Shown: positions 35,701 to 44,925, counted from the stretch's first letter. The stretch: 64,000 nt of DNA from CAVYXF01 sp963772335 (GCA_963772335.1 CAVYXF010000008.1:496001-560000), one strand, 5' to 3'. The notes: a model not told the origin generated them from the sequence alone. Numbers and translations: made by a program.

Positions 35701-35905
35701 CGGTTACGAGGCGATGCGCGAGATCCGCGGGCAAGCGGCCTTCCGCCAGCTGCCGATCATCGCGCTGACCGCCCGCACCATGCCCGAGGAGCAGGAACGC
35801 TGCATGGAGGCGGGCGCCAATGACTACCTCGCTAAGCCAGTCGATATTGAGCGATTGCTCACCCTGCTGCGCGTCTGGCTGTTCAAGCAGGAGCGGGCGG
35901 CGTGA
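32732..35905 (+). CDS. Hybrid histidine kinase with MASE4 sensor and three receivers
   Basis: 1057 residues. Residues ~25-290 are an eight-span MASE4-like membrane sensor. A long coiled coil follows at 295-375 (QEELEEKNEALGQQNMHIRR). Then HisKA with phospho-His387 (FMANMSHELRTPLNS), and HATPase_c at about 490-615 (N box LINLLSNAFKF; G boxes DTGIGI and GSGLGL). Three receiver domains have Asp at 712, 836 and 983. The first and third keep the DD/D/K set; the second has an altered tail (SIVIKGASS) with its Lys retained. It likely relays phosphate among receivers; the output is unknown. A second giant kinase follows 280 bases on. Confidence 0.9.
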   Translation: MPARTTVSEPLGEQLEFLSSVSAYHEDRRRAFLVVSLSLLCFIGLISFARVPLVPVPAFIPLYQSALIINDTITAVLLFAQFSFVRSRALLILASAYLFTALVAALHLLTFPGLFAPTGLFGARPQSTAWLYMFWHGGFPLAVIAYALLKNSKTEKGQPSKLSVRANVLSGIVVAVVLACAFAALASTGHALLPEIMDGNHYTSAYITVVSTVWLLSFLALATLWLQRPHAVLDLWLMVVMCAWIFDVGLSAVFNAGRFDLGFYAGRIYGLLAASYVLIVLLLETGQLYARFLQARLQHAKDLQKAHDDLERAYRGVTEELQHNVEELKAQQEELEEKNEALGQQNMHIRRQAEELEKAKRLTEEKARQLELSNKYKSEFMANMSHELRTPLNSLLILARSLNQNEDGNLTPEQVEEARVIYNDGLELLSLINDILDLSKMEAGKVSIAPADTRLSAIAKKLSRQFQPIARKAGVAFHLHLDERLPQAIRTDEQRLKQILINLLSNAFKFTEAGAVTLDIHWARDEDPSRSSAAGRIAFSVTDTGIGIEQSKLEDIFEAFQQEDGSINRHYGGSGLGLAIARKLALLLGGEIRASSEKGRGSTFTLLLPLPATAQQPNPLAVSAPPVAMKEATGTIAVTAVAKLPPKVFITDDRGIVGPSDKVLLIIEDDADFAATLMKIARKRGFKCLVAGDGKTGLLLAAEQPVTAVLLDMGLPDVGGMQVLDQLKHDLATRHIPVHVITGLEASDGVAPLRKGAIGYLTKPVQQEDLDEVFSQIETVLAASLKRVLVVEDDISTRTAIQSLLENKAIEIVSVANGAAALTQLQSAHFDCAILDLNLPDMTGFDWLEAVNQAGGTDTPPIIIYTANALTEEEDRALSRYTRSIVIKGASSSERLLDEVTLFLHSVEAALSQHQQAMLRMQHDPDQALKERTVLLVDDDLRNTFALSKLLKKHGMRVILADNGQMALDKLREEKAIELVIMDLMMPVMDGYEAMREIRGQAAFRQLPIIALTARTMPEEQERCMEAGANDYLAKPVDIERLLTLLRVWLFKQERAA

Positions 35906-36184
35906 CGGATCAGCCAGCGGCTGCACGGCCGTCTCGATCACCTCCTGCTCGCGCCGCGCGGCTGGTCTTCATGGCGATCGGCTCGGTGCGCGTCACACGC
36001 CTGCGCTTGCGGCCGTCGATAATGCCGCCACGCGCCACTTCCTCGCGCTGCTGGCGCTGTGCGATTTTCGTTCTGACCAGCGTTGGTGAGTGCTGAATCG
36101 CGTCGCCATTATTGAGAGATCAAAGCAGAAGATCCCTTAACGACTACTGCTGCACTATCGGCATTTGATGACGGAGCAACATTA

Positions 36185-39100
36185 ATGCCGAAGCATCAAT
36201 TCCTAAAAATGATCAATTACACCTGCGCCGCAATTGTGGCTGCCGTGGCGATTTCAGTGATGCTAGGCTGGGCCGGGCACAGCCACTTGCTGGTGCAACT
36301 GCCTCCGAGCCCGGTGCCGATGGCGTTTAATACGGCGCTCTGCTTTTTGCTGTGTGCGGCGAGCCTCGCGCTCATTGAGGCAGGACATCGCCGCCTGGCC
36401 TTTGCGTCGGCTGGCCTGACCACGTCATTGGCACTGCTCACTCTCCTGCAATATGTTACCCGTCGTTCGTTTGGCATCGACACTTTGTTCGTCACGCCGT
36501 TTACCACCGCGAGCGCCTACCCCGGTCGCATGGCGATCAACACCGCCATCAGCCTTTCGCTTTGCGGCATGGTGCTTGTTTTCTGCGCCGCAAATCAAAA
36601 ACCCGGCGCGATTCGCGCGCTGTGCATTGCGGCAGCGGGAAGCACGGTGGGCGCAGTTGGTCTCATTGCGCTCGCCGGCATATTGGCGGGAATCAGTATC
36701 GAAACTCTTTGGGGCAAGTACACGCAGACGGCGATGCATAGTGCCGTTTGTCTCACGATTTTGGGGGGCACACTGATCGTCCTGGCACGCGAGCGAAGTG
36801 TCGGTTTCCCGCTCTGGCTGCCGATTCCGGTGTTCCTTGGCTTCGCCGCGGTTACTTTGACAATCGGCGAGGCGGTGCGCATCGAAGCGCAGCGAAAGCT
36901 GGCCGACGCCGTTGCTGCCGAGGTGGAATACTCGGTGCAGATCGTGGAGCGGCACCTGGCTGATCTGTCCCACACTCTCGAGCGCTTCGGCCAGCGCTGG
37001 GAGGCGCAGGGTGGAATACCTCGACCACTGTGGGAGCGTAATGCGGCCTCAATCGCCCGCGACTTCCCGGCGCTACGTGCGCTGCTTTGGGCGGATGCGG
37101 CAAACCGGGTGCAGTGGGTGGTCTCAGCGGAGCCTGCGGAATGGCAAGACTTTGATTTCACGGCGAACTCAGAGGTGTCGCAAACGCTCAGCGCCGTACT
37201 GCGCGCCAGAGACGCTCGGATTTCGCCCGTCATCATGGACGATCCGGCAGTGGCTCGCGGCGCCCTTTTGCACTTGAAGCCGCTCTTCGCCGACGATCGC
37301 TATCAGGGAATGATGGTCGCCGTGATCGATACCGCGCGGCTTTTTCACAACCTGCTCGCCGACACCACGCTCAAACGGCTCTCAATAGCTGTGGATGATG
37401 GAGGCCGGACGGTTTTTGCCAACATGAGCCACGCAGCAAGCGTTACGGATAATCATCCACATATAGGAGTGATCACCGCAGGGGACCGGACGTGGCTTGT
37501 GAAAGCCCACCCCACCTCGGTCTTGATGGCGGCGTTTGGTGCGCCGAAACTCGCGGCTATTTTCCTCGTGGGCTTTACCGTCGCATCATTGACAGCGCTT
37601 TGCGTATTCTTGCTCCTGAAACGGGAAGGCGATCATGCGGCGCTGCGGCTCAGCGAAGAGCGGCTCGCCCTTGCTGTTGCTGGCACACTTGACGCGGTTT
37701 GGGACTGGAACGTTCTCACCGATCAAATCTATTCCTCGCCACGTCTGCGCGCGATGCTCGGCGGCGACGGCCAACAGAGTGCGGTGACGGCAGCGGCATT
37801 CATCGAGCAGGTCCACCCCGATGACCGGGAGAGCCTGATTGCCGCCGCTCAGGCTCACTTCACCGAACGCGCGCCGTTTGATGTCAGCTTCCGTATGCCG
37901 CACTGCAACGGGCATTACATCTGGTTGAACATGCGCGGGCAGGCGGTCTGGGACGAAAAAGGTAATGCTGTGCGCATGACAGGCTTTATTTCGGACATCT
38001 CCCACGAGAAGGAGGTCGAGCGTCTCAAGAATGAGTTCGTCTCCACGGTGAGCCACGAACTGCGTACACCATTGACGTCCATTCGGGGTGCCCTCGCGCT
38101 CATCTCCAGCGGCGTCCTCGGCGTTCTTCCGGCCCGCATCCAGGAGATGACGAATATCGCTCATAAGAACTGCGAGCGTCTGATCCTGCTCATCAATGAC
38201 ATCCTCGATCTCGACAAGATCGAATCCGGCCAGACCCGGTTCGACGTCGCGGAGCACCGGCTTACCGAGCTGCTATCCGAGGCGGTGGCGGCAAACCGCT
38301 CCTTTGCGGCCAAAGACGGCATTCATGTTGTTCTCGAACCCATGGAAGCCGAAGCCATCGTGAGAATCGACGCTAACCGGCTCAACCAGGTGCTCAACAA
38401 TCTCATCTCCAATGCCGCAAAGTTCTCCCCCGCCGACGAGGCGGTGACCGTGCGTGCGGAGCAGCGTGGCGGCAAGGTTCGGGTCTCCGTGATCGATCGC
38501 GGTCCCGGCATTCCCCCGCAGTTTCAGGACAAGATCTTTCAGAAATTCGCACAGGCCGACAGCTCGCCAACAAGACGGCAGGCCGGTACGGGACTTGGGC
38601 TTCACATCAGCCAACAGATCATCCGCCGGCTTGGCGGCGAGATCGGATTCGAGACGGAGGCAGGAAAAGGCACTACCTTCTGGTTTGAGCTGGCCAATGT
38701 CGCACCCAAGGCGCCACCCGCCAATGTGGCGGTCGTCAAAGCCCATCCGGCCCAGCACGGCCCGGTGCTCATCTGCGAGGACGATGCCGATGCCGCGCGC
38801 GTCCTGCAGGCTGTTCTGGAAGAAGAGGGCTTCGCAAGCATTATTGCGCATAATCTCGCCGAGGCGAAAAAGTGCCTGGCCGAAACGCCGGTGCAGGCCC
38901 TCATCCTCGATCTGCTCCTCCCCGACGGCAACGGCATCGACCTGATCCGCGCGATCCGTGCCAGCGAGAGCGGCAGTTCGTTGCCCATCGTCGTCACATC
39001 GATACGCGCCGAGGAGGAAAAGGCGGCTCTCAATGGCGGCGCGATCGGCATCGTCGACTGGCTGCACAAGGAAGTCGACCCTGCGCGGCTAATCGAAGCC

Positions 39101-39508
39101 CTGCGTCGCTGCATCAGCCAAAGCGCAGCCCGGCCGCTGCGCATTCTGCATGCCGAGCGCGATGCCGATTTCCGCGAGGTGATTTCGCAAATGCTGAGCC
39201 AAAAGGCGACAATCGTGGGAGCGGCGACCGTGGAGGAAGGCCTGCGTCACCTGGCAACCGATTGCTTCGACCTGATGATTCTCGATCCAGTGTTGCCGGA
39301 TGGATCGGGACTGACCCTGCTGGAGCGGCTCGGCTCGTTTCAGCTGAAGCTCCCGGTGCTGATCCTCTCCGAGCTGGAGGCCGGCGACCAGCTTCAGGAG
39401 CGCGTGGCCGCGGCCTTGGTTAAGTCGCGGGTATCGGAGCGCAAGATCGCCGAAATGATCGCCAAGCTGGTTAATGATGCCGGCCAGAAAGTCCGTGAGG
39501 CGGCGTGA
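36185..39508 (+). CDS. Hybrid histidine kinase with membrane sensor, PAS and two receivers
   Basis: 1107 residues. About seven membrane spans in residues 12-230, a periplasmic helical/CHASE-like segment (240-450), one more span at 455-480, then a PAS_3 domain (about 495-610; WDWNVLTDQIYSSPRLRAML, HPDDRESL). HisKA has His624 (VSHELRTPLTS), then HATPase_c (NNLISNAAKF, GTGLGLHI), and two C-terminal receivers with Asp909 and Asp1034. The second receiver begins HAERDAD and ends with a Val-Lys-Ser motif, so both may be phosphorylated. The start ATG 36185 is preceded by GGAGCAAC. No dedicated output regulator is adjacent. Confidence 0.9.
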   Translation: MPKHQFLKMINYTCAAIVAAVAISVMLGWAGHSHLLVQLPPSPVPMAFNTALCFLLCAASLALIEAGHRRLAFASAGLTTSLALLTLLQYVTRRSFGIDTLFVTPFTTASAYPGRMAINTAISLSLCGMVLVFCAANQKPGAIRALCIAAAGSTVGAVGLIALAGILAGISIETLWGKYTQTAMHSAVCLTILGGTLIVLARERSVGFPLWLPIPVFLGFAAVTLTIGEAVRIEAQRKLADAVAAEVEYSVQIVERHLADLSHTLERFGQRWEAQGGIPRPLWERNAASIARDFPALRALLWADAANRVQWVVSAEPAEWQDFDFTANSEVSQTLSAVLRARDARISPVIMDDPAVARGALLHLKPLFADDRYQGMMVAVIDTARLFHNLLADTTLKRLSIAVDDGGRTVFANMSHAASVTDNHPHIGVITAGDRTWLVKAHPTSVLMAAFGAPKLAAIFLVGFTVASLTALCVFLLLKREGDHAALRLSEERLALAVAGTLDAVWDWNVLTDQIYSSPRLRAMLGGDGQQSAVTAAAFIEQVHPDDRESLIAAAQAHFTERAPFDVSFRMPHCNGHYIWLNMRGQAVWDEKGNAVRMTGFISDISHEKEVERLKNEFVSTVSHELRTPLTSIRGALALISSGVLGVLPARIQEMTNIAHKNCERLILLINDILDLDKIESGQTRFDVAEHRLTELLSEAVAANRSFAAKDGIHVVLEPMEAEAIVRIDANRLNQVLNNLISNAAKFSPADEAVTVRAEQRGGKVRVSVIDRGPGIPPQFQDKIFQKFAQADSSPTRRQAGTGLGLHISQQIIRRLGGEIGFETEAGKGTTFWFELANVAPKAPPANVAVVKAHPAQHGPVLICEDDADAARVLQAVLEEEGFASIIAHNLAEAKKCLAETPVQALILDLLLPDGNGIDLIRAIRASESGSSLPIVVTSIRAEEEKAALNGGAIGIVDWLHKEVDPARLIEALRRCISQSAARPLRILHAERDADFREVISQMLSQKATIVGAATVEEGLRHLATDCFDLMILDPVLPDGSGLTLLERLGSFQLKLPVLILSELEAGDQLQERVAAALVKSRVSERKIAEMIAKLVNDAGQKVREAA

Positions 39509-39538
39509 GCGGTGTCGGAATTGCCTCGCCGATCCGCT

Positions 39539-39625
39539 CACGACCTCGCCCTGTGCATCGACGCCATGGACCCGAAACACCGACTTCGCAATATCGAGAC
39601 CGACTGTGGTTACCGTTTGCATCAT
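39539..39625 (-). pseudogene. N-terminal remnant of an IS110-family transposase
   Basis: On the minus strand ATGATG starts MMQTVTTVGLDIAKSVF, then RVHGVDAQGEVV, the exact opening of IS110/IS1111 DEDD transposases (GLDIAKxxFxVHGVD, holding the first catalytic Asp). After 29 codons the resemblance ends and the sequence runs into the end of the hybrid kinase gene. The rest is lost. No terminal repeat expected for this family. Confidence 0.8.
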
Positions 39626-40243
39626 CGCCTCCGCCAAATCGTGGTCACCCCAGCGGCAACCGATTCTTTGGCGCCTACGCGCCAGGGGGGGAGGAGCCGT
39701 CCACAGCGTCACAAGCGGCCGTACGCCATCGAAGGAGCCGAGTTCGGCTTTAGCCCTCGACTGCGGAAAAATTCGGCGCCGGCCAGCTATGCGAACTCAG
39801 GGCTAACTGCTTTCATTAGTCGCCATTGTCTGAGTAACTTCTGGTTTTTCCAACTCCGGACGCGGATGTTGTGCTGCTGATCTGATCTACGGATCGCTGC
39901 TTACAAAAAAGGGCAAAAGGGGGCAACCGAGTCACGGCTCAAGGCCCAATACGCTTCGTCGCTGCAACACGCCAGCCACAGGTTGCTTATCGGCAAGCCG
40001 CTGATCCGAGCGACCAGCAAATGGACCACAGACTTTGCGCCGATAAGCCGTGGTGACAATCGGCTGCGGAAATGGGTGAGAGTTTAGACAAATCCGGCCA
40101 ACTGACCCCAGTATGTCTACCGGTCGATGGAGGGGTTTGCTAACGTCGACGTCTACACATCCGTAAGAAGGTGGGCCAGAACCAAGCAGGACTTCGCTCG
40201 GGACTATAGGCAACACCCAATTCAGGGACCGAACGCGAGGGCT
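39626..40243. other. Decayed DNA between IS110 scar and the ABC operon
   Basis: About 620 bases without a supported gene. Probably part of the same disrupted mobile-element region plus the promoter of the downstream operon. Confidence 0.45.
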
Positions 40244-41506
40244 ATGATGATAGGAAACGCAGGATTAAAGAAGTTTAGCTGCTGGTTTGGTGCGCTTGCA
40301 GTTGCGTTAACGGCGACCGTTGGTGCGCACGCCCAGGAGACCGTCAAGATCGGCGCGATCTATCCGCTCAGCGGCAATGCCGCCAGCGCCGGCAACTCTG
40401 CCAAGGCGGCGATCGAGGTGGCTGCGGACATCATCAACAACGCCCATCCTGAGCTTGGCGATCTGACGCTCGCCAAGGATGCCGGTTTGCCGAACCTTAG
40501 GGGCGCCAAGGTCGAGTTCGTGTTCGCTGATAACCAGGGCACGCCGGCTGCCGGACAAAACCAGGCGCTTCGGCTGATCACCGAGGAGAAGGTGGTCGCG
40601 CTCACCGGCGCCTACCAGTCCGGAATCACGCTGACCGCCAGCGCCATCGCCGAAAAATACGGCATCCCGTTCCTGTCGGGCAAGTCGGTCGCCGCAAGCC
40701 TCACCGAGCGCGGCTTCAAGTGGTTCTTCCGCACGACGCCGATCGCCACTGACATCGCTAAGATCTACATGGATTTCCTCAAGGAGCTGAAGGCCGGCGG
40801 CACGAAGGTCGACAATATCGCCGTCGTCAACGAAAACACCGAATATGGCACGTCAATCGCCAAGGTTCTTGGTGAGGCGGCCAAGGAGAACGGGCTCAAT
40901 ATCGGTCTCCAGATCCCCTACAGCGCCAACACCACCGACGTTCAGGCGCAGGTTCTGCAGCTGAAGGACGCCAACCCCGATTGCATTATCTTCGTCAGCT
41001 ACACCTCCGACGCAATTCTCTACATGAAGACGATGCAGGCGCTCGGCTACAAGCCGCCGATCCTGATCGGCGACGACTCCGGCTTCTCGGACGCGGCCTT
41101 CCTGAAGACCGTCGGCGGCATCGCGCAGGGCGCCATCAACCGCTCCGCATTCGATATCGGCAAGCCGGGCAGCGTGACTTATCTCGTCAACGAGATGTTC
41201 AAGAAGAAGACCGGCAACGATCTCGACGACACTGCCGGCCGCGCCATGCAGGGCGTATTCACGTTGACCGAGGCGATCAACCGCGCGGGTTCCACAGAGC
41301 CGGCCAAGATCCAGGCCGCGCTGAAGGCGACCGACCTCAAGCCGAACCAGCTGATGATGGGCTATCGCGGCGTCAAATTCGACGAGAAGGGCAACAACAC
41401 GCTCGCCGCCGCGCTCTTGATTCAGGTGCAGGGCGACAAGTATGTCGCCGTATGGCCAAAAGCCTCGGCCGCCGCACCGCTGCAACTGCCCTACAAGGGC
41501 TGGTAA
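40244..41506 (+). CDS. HAAT-family ABC transporter substrate-binding protein (LivJ type)
   Basis: 420 residues from the tandem ATG at 40244/40247. Signal peptide ends ...TATVGAHA, mature start QETVKIGAIYPLSG. The periplasmic binding fold type I is clear (GAKVEFVFADNQGTPAAGQNQALRLI; YQSGITLTASAIAEKYGIPFLSG). First gene of a tightly packed operon with two permeases, two ATPases and an MBL hydrolase. Family ligands are branched-chain amino acids, amides or aromatic acids. The linked hydrolase hints at an ester or lactone-like ligand, but this is inference. Confidence 0.9.
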   Translation: MMIGNAGLKKFSCWFGALAVALTATVGAHAQETVKIGAIYPLSGNAASAGNSAKAAIEVAADIINNAHPELGDLTLAKDAGLPNLRGAKVEFVFADNQGTPAAGQNQALRLITEEKVVALTGAYQSGITLTASAIAEKYGIPFLSGKSVAASLTERGFKWFFRTTPIATDIAKIYMDFLKELKAGGTKVDNIAVVNENTEYGTSIAKVLGEAAKENGLNIGLQIPYSANTTDVQAQVLQLKDANPDCIIFVSYTSDAILYMKTMQALGYKPPILIGDDSGFSDAAFLKTVGGIAQGAINRSAFDIGKPGSVTYLVNEMFKKKTGNDLDDTAGRAMQGVFTLTEAINRAGSTEPAKIQAALKATDLKPNQLMMGYRGVKFDEKGNNTLAAALLIQVQGDKYVAVWPKASAAAPLQLPYKGW

Positions 41507-41599
41507 CGTATCAGCCTCCCCCGGTGCGGAATGCGCGTTGGGGGAGGCCGATAACCGCCTGCACCCGACGCAATCCCCTAATCGGCAGCCCCTCAACGC

Positions 41600-42463
41600 A
41601 TGTCCCTTTCCCTCGTCCAGGTCCTTGTCGGCGGCATCATGCTCGGCGCCGTCTACGCGCTATTCGCATCCGGGCTGACGCTGATCTGGGGCATGATGAA
41701 TGTGATCAATTTCGCCCATGGCGACTTCGTCATGGTGGCGATGTATGTGGCGTTCGTGGTTTGGAAGCTGGTCGGGCTCGGCCCGGTGGCATCGATGCCG
41801 ATAGCGGCCATCGTCCTGGCGACAATCGGCATCATCGCGTATTTCGGCCTGGTGCGGCACGTGATGCGCGGGCCGATGCTGGCGCAGATCCTGGGAACAT
41901 TCGGGCTCGCGCTGCTGCTGCGCTACGCGATCTTCTGGGGCTTCGGCGCGAACTTCCTGTCGCTGCCGGAGAACATCGTCGGCGGCACCTACGATATCCT
42001 CGGCATCCGCATCCAGGCTTCGCGCCTCCTCGCCGGCACGATTGCCGTGCTGCTGACGCTCGGGCTGCATCTGTTACTGACGCGCACGACTCTCGGCAGT
42101 CGCATGCTCGCAGTATCGGAGGACGCCATGGCGGCGCAGCTCATGGGCATCAGGCCGGAGCGCATGCAGGCGATTGCCTGGGGGCTCGCAGCGGGATTGA
42201 CCGGTATCGCTGGTGCCCTCATAGCGACCTTCTTCTACATCGCTCCGACCGTTGGCGAGACGCTCGGCATCGTGGCCTTCGTGACGGTCTCGCTCGGCGG
42301 GTTCGGCAGCATCCCCGGCGCGCTGATCGCGGGCATCCTGATCGGCGTTATCGAGTCGCTTTCGGGCTACCTGATCAGCGCCGTCTACAAGGACATCGTG
42401 GTCTACACGCTCTTCATCGCGGTGCTGTGGTTCAGGCCCCAGGGCCTCATGGGAAAAAGCTGA
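41600..42463 (+). CDS. livH: ABC transporter permease, LivH type
   Basis: 287 residues, about eight membrane spans (VLVGGIMLGAVYALFASGLTLIWGMMNVINFAHGDFVMV). The EAA-like cytoplasmic loop reads LGSRMLAVSEDAMAAQLMGIRPERM. Pairs with the LivM-type permease in the inner membrane; the stop overlaps the next start by one base (TGATG). Starts 93 bases after the binding protein. Confidence 0.9.
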   Translation: MSLSLVQVLVGGIMLGAVYALFASGLTLIWGMMNVINFAHGDFVMVAMYVAFVVWKLVGLGPVASMPIAAIVLATIGIIAYFGLVRHVMRGPMLAQILGTFGLALLLRYAIFWGFGANFLSLPENIVGGTYDILGIRIQASRLLAGTIAVLLTLGLHLLLTRTTLGSRMLAVSEDAMAAQLMGIRPERMQAIAWGLAAGLTGIAGALIATFFYIAPTVGETLGIVAFVTVSLGGFGSIPGALIAGILIGVIESLSGYLISAVYKDIVVYTLFIAVLWFRPQGLMGKS

Positions 42464-43452
42464 TGCAGCGCCTCATCTGGCCCGGTGTGGCGCTCGGGAT
42501 AGCCATTGCCTATCCGCTCTTGTTCGCGACGCCGTTCCAGCAGCGGCTCGGCGCCCTCGTGCTGCTGTATGCGATCGCGGCTTCCGCGTGGAATATCGTC
42601 GGTGGCTACGCCGGCCAGGTATCGGTCGGGCATGTCGTATTCTTCGGCTGCGGTGCGTATGCGAGCCTCGCCGCCTTCACCCATCTCGGCTGGCCGCCGA
42701 TTGCGGGCGTGCCGATCGGCATCGCGGCGAGCGTCGCCATCGCATCGATCATCGGCGTGCCGACATTGCGGTTGTCCGGGCACTATTTCAGCATGGCGAC
42801 GATCGCAGTCGCCGAGCTCGCCCGGCTGATCGTGACCAACATCGATTTTCTCGGCGCGGCGGTGGGCCTCAGCGGTCCCGTCGTGCCGCGCACTGTTTTC
42901 GATCTCTCGTTTACCTCGGCGCTGCCCTACTATTATCTGTTCCTGGCCGTGCTGATCGGCGTGCTGGGGACGACGCAAATGATGGCGAGCAGCCGGATCG
43001 GCTTTTATCTGCGCGCCATCAAGGACAATGAGCGCGCGGCCCGGTCTCTGGGCGTAGCGGCGGGGCGCTATAAGCTGTACGCCTTCATGCTCAGCGCCGG
43101 GCTGACGAGCGTTGCGGGCGCGCTGTACGCGACGATGTTCGGCTTCGTCGATCCGGATAGCGGCCTGGGCATTTTGACCTCCGTGAAAATCCTGATCATG
43201 GCCGCACTCGGCGGCGCCGGCCTGCTGTTCGGGCCGCTCGTCGGCGCGGTGATCCTGGTGCCGTTGGAGGAGGTTTCGAACAACCTGCTCGGCGGCAAGG
43301 GCGCCGGCATCACGTTCGTCGTCTACGGCGCGATCATCATGATCATTGCCCGATTCTATCCCGGCGGCGTGCTGAAGCTGATCATCGATCGCGCGAAAGC
43401 ATCCTCGGTCAAAGCCGCGGCGGCGGCGAGGAAGGTGGCCGATGCTGCTTGA
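42463..43452 (+). CDS. livM: ABC transporter permease, LivM type
   Basis: 329 residues from ATG 42463, overlapping livH. Typical LivM wording: AWNIVGGYAGQVSVGHVVFFGCGAY and the loop FYLRAIKDNERAARSLGVAAGRYKLYAF. A longer open frame upstream is chance reading through livH. The end overlaps livG by 11 bases. Inner membrane. Confidence 0.92.
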   Translation: MQRLIWPGVALGIAIAYPLLFATPFQQRLGALVLLYAIAASAWNIVGGYAGQVSVGHVVFFGCGAYASLAAFTHLGWPPIAGVPIGIAASVAIASIIGVPTLRLSGHYFSMATIAVAELARLIVTNIDFLGAAVGLSGPVVPRTVFDLSFTSALPYYYLFLAVLIGVLGTTQMMASSRIGFYLRAIKDNERAARSLGVAAGRYKLYAFMLSAGLTSVAGALYATMFGFVDPDSGLGILTSVKILIMAALGGAGLLFGPLVGAVILVPLEEVSNNLLGGKGAGITFVVYGAIIMIIARFYPGGVLKLIIDRAKASSVKAAAAARKVADAA

Positions 43453-44194
43453 AGCTAGCAGGGTCACCAAGGCGTTCGGCGCCTTTAAGGCGGTGGACAA
43501 CGCCTCCGTCGATATCCGCCAGGGCGAGATCCTCGGGCTGATCGGTCCGAACGGCGCCGGCAAATCGACCTTCTTCAACTGCCTGACCGGAGACCAGCTG
43601 CCAACGTCCGGCACGGTGCGGTTTCTCGGCCAGGATGTCACAGCCCTGACGCCCGAAGCACGCGCGCATCTGGGTCTCGCCCGCACGTTCCAGGTGCCGT
43701 TGACATTTGGGGGCATGTCCGTGCTCGAGAATGTGATGATCGGCGCATTCCTGCGCACGCCGGACACGGACGAGGCTCGCGCCAAGGCGGCCGAGGTGAT
43801 CGCACGCGTCGGCATGGCGGAGGTCTCGGATGCCCCGGCGGGCAGCCTTGGCACGCCGGGGCGCAAGCGGCTCGAAATCGCTCGGGCGCTTGCGACCGAA
43901 CCCAGAATTTTGCTGCTCGACAAGTCCATGGCCGGCCTCACCGCCTCGGAAATTCGCCGCGCCATCGATCTCGTGCGCGATATTCACAAGGCCGGCATTA
44001 CGCTCGTCATCGTCGAGCACATCATGGAGGTGATCATCTCGCTGGCCGAGCGGGTGATCGTGTTCCATCAGGGCCGCGAAATTGCGCGCGGCACGCCGGC
44101 CGAGGTCACCCGCGACCCTGCCGTGGTCGAGGCCTATCTCGGAAAGCGTGCTGCAGCCCATGCCGCGAAGGGCTTCGCGCGGGGGACACCATGA
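43442..44194 (+). CDS. livG: ABC transporter ATP-binding protein, LivG type, catalytic Glu replaced by Lys
   Basis: 250 residues. Walker A GPNGAGKST (about 36-44). In place of LSxGQ the family-variant TPGRKRLEIARAL is present. Walker B reads LLLDKSMAGL where relatives have LLLDE: the catalytic glutamate is Lys (codon aag at about 43921-43923). H-loop VIVEHIMEV is kept. Such a change usually abolishes hydrolysis in one site, which would leave LivF to power an asymmetric pair. Everything else is normal and the frame is intact. Overlaps livF (ATGA). Confidence 0.9.
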   Translation: MLLEASRVTKAFGAFKAVDNASVDIRQGEILGLIGPNGAGKSTFFNCLTGDQLPTSGTVRFLGQDVTALTPEARAHLGLARTFQVPLTFGGMSVLENVMIGAFLRTPDTDEARAKAAEVIARVGMAEVSDAPAGSLGTPGRKRLEIARALATEPRILLLDKSMAGLTASEIRRAIDLVRDIHKAGITLVIVEHIMEVIISLAERVIVFHQGREIARGTPAEVTRDPAVVEAYLGKRAAAHAAKGFARGTP

Positions 44195-44907
44195 GCGAAG
44201 CCCTGCTTTCGGTCGAGCACCTGGAAGTGAAATACGGCGATCTGATCGGCGTCGCGGACGTGTCGCTGTCGGTCGCCCGCGGCGCAGTCGTCGCCCTGCT
44301 CGGCTCGAATGGCGCCGGCAAGACCACCACGCTCAACGCCATAGCCGGCCTGGTGCCGGCTTCGGGCGGCAGCATAACGTTGGGCGGCGAAGACATCACC
44401 GGGCAGCCGGCCTTCGCGATCGTACGCAAGCGCCTGGCGCTCGCACCGGAGGGCTGGCGGCTGTTCATCCGGCAGAGCGTCGAGAACAATCTCATGCTCG
44501 GGGCGACGACCGTCCGCAGCGAAGCCCGGCGGCGCGAACTGCTCGACAAGGTCTACGCGACCTTCCCGCAGCTCGCCGAGCGGCGGAAGCAGCGGGCCGG
44601 CACGATGTCGGGCGGGGAGCGTCAGATGCTCGCGGTCGGCCGTGCCCTGATGAGCGACCCCGAGTTGCTGATGCTGGACGAGCCGAGCCTTGGCCTCGCT
44701 CCGGCAATCGTCGAGGGTATGTATGAGACGCTGAAGCAGTTGCACGCCGGCGGCCTGACGATCCTGCTCGCCGAGCAGTCCGTCGAGCTTGCGCTCGAGG
44801 TATCGGACTACGCCTATGTGCTGCAAGTCGGGCGAAACGCAATGTCGGGACCAGCGCGAGAACTCGCTGAGGACCCCAATGTTCAGCGAGTCTATCTCGG
44901 CCTTTAA
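44191..44907 (+). CDS. livF: ABC transporter ATP-binding protein, LivF type
   Basis: 238 residues. Walker A GSNGAGKTT, signature MSGGERQML, Walker B LLMLDEPSLGLAP with catalytic Glu intact, and H-loop LLAEQSVEL. Start overlaps the LivG stop (ATGA). Forms the ATPase pair with the altered LivG. Confidence 0.92.
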   Translation: MSEALLSVEHLEVKYGDLIGVADVSLSVARGAVVALLGSNGAGKTTTLNAIAGLVPASGGSITLGGEDITGQPAFAIVRKRLALAPEGWRLFIRQSVENNLMLGATTVRSEARRRELLDKVYATFPQLAERRKQRAGTMSGGERQMLAVGRALMSDPELLMLDEPSLGLAPAIVEGMYETLKQLHAGGLTILLAEQSVELALEVSDYAYVLQVGRNAMSGPARELAEDPNVQRVYLGL

Positions 44908-44925
44908 CGCAAGGGAGAAGCCCCC

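Noticed and set aside
40981..42462. Upstream extension of the livM frame by about 490 codons
   Set aside because: It runs through the binding-protein and livH genes in the wrong phase; livM starts at 42463 with a TGATG overlap.
42403..43965. 520-codon open frame antisense to livM and livG
   Set aside because: Shadow of well-defined transporter genes with no recognisable domain.
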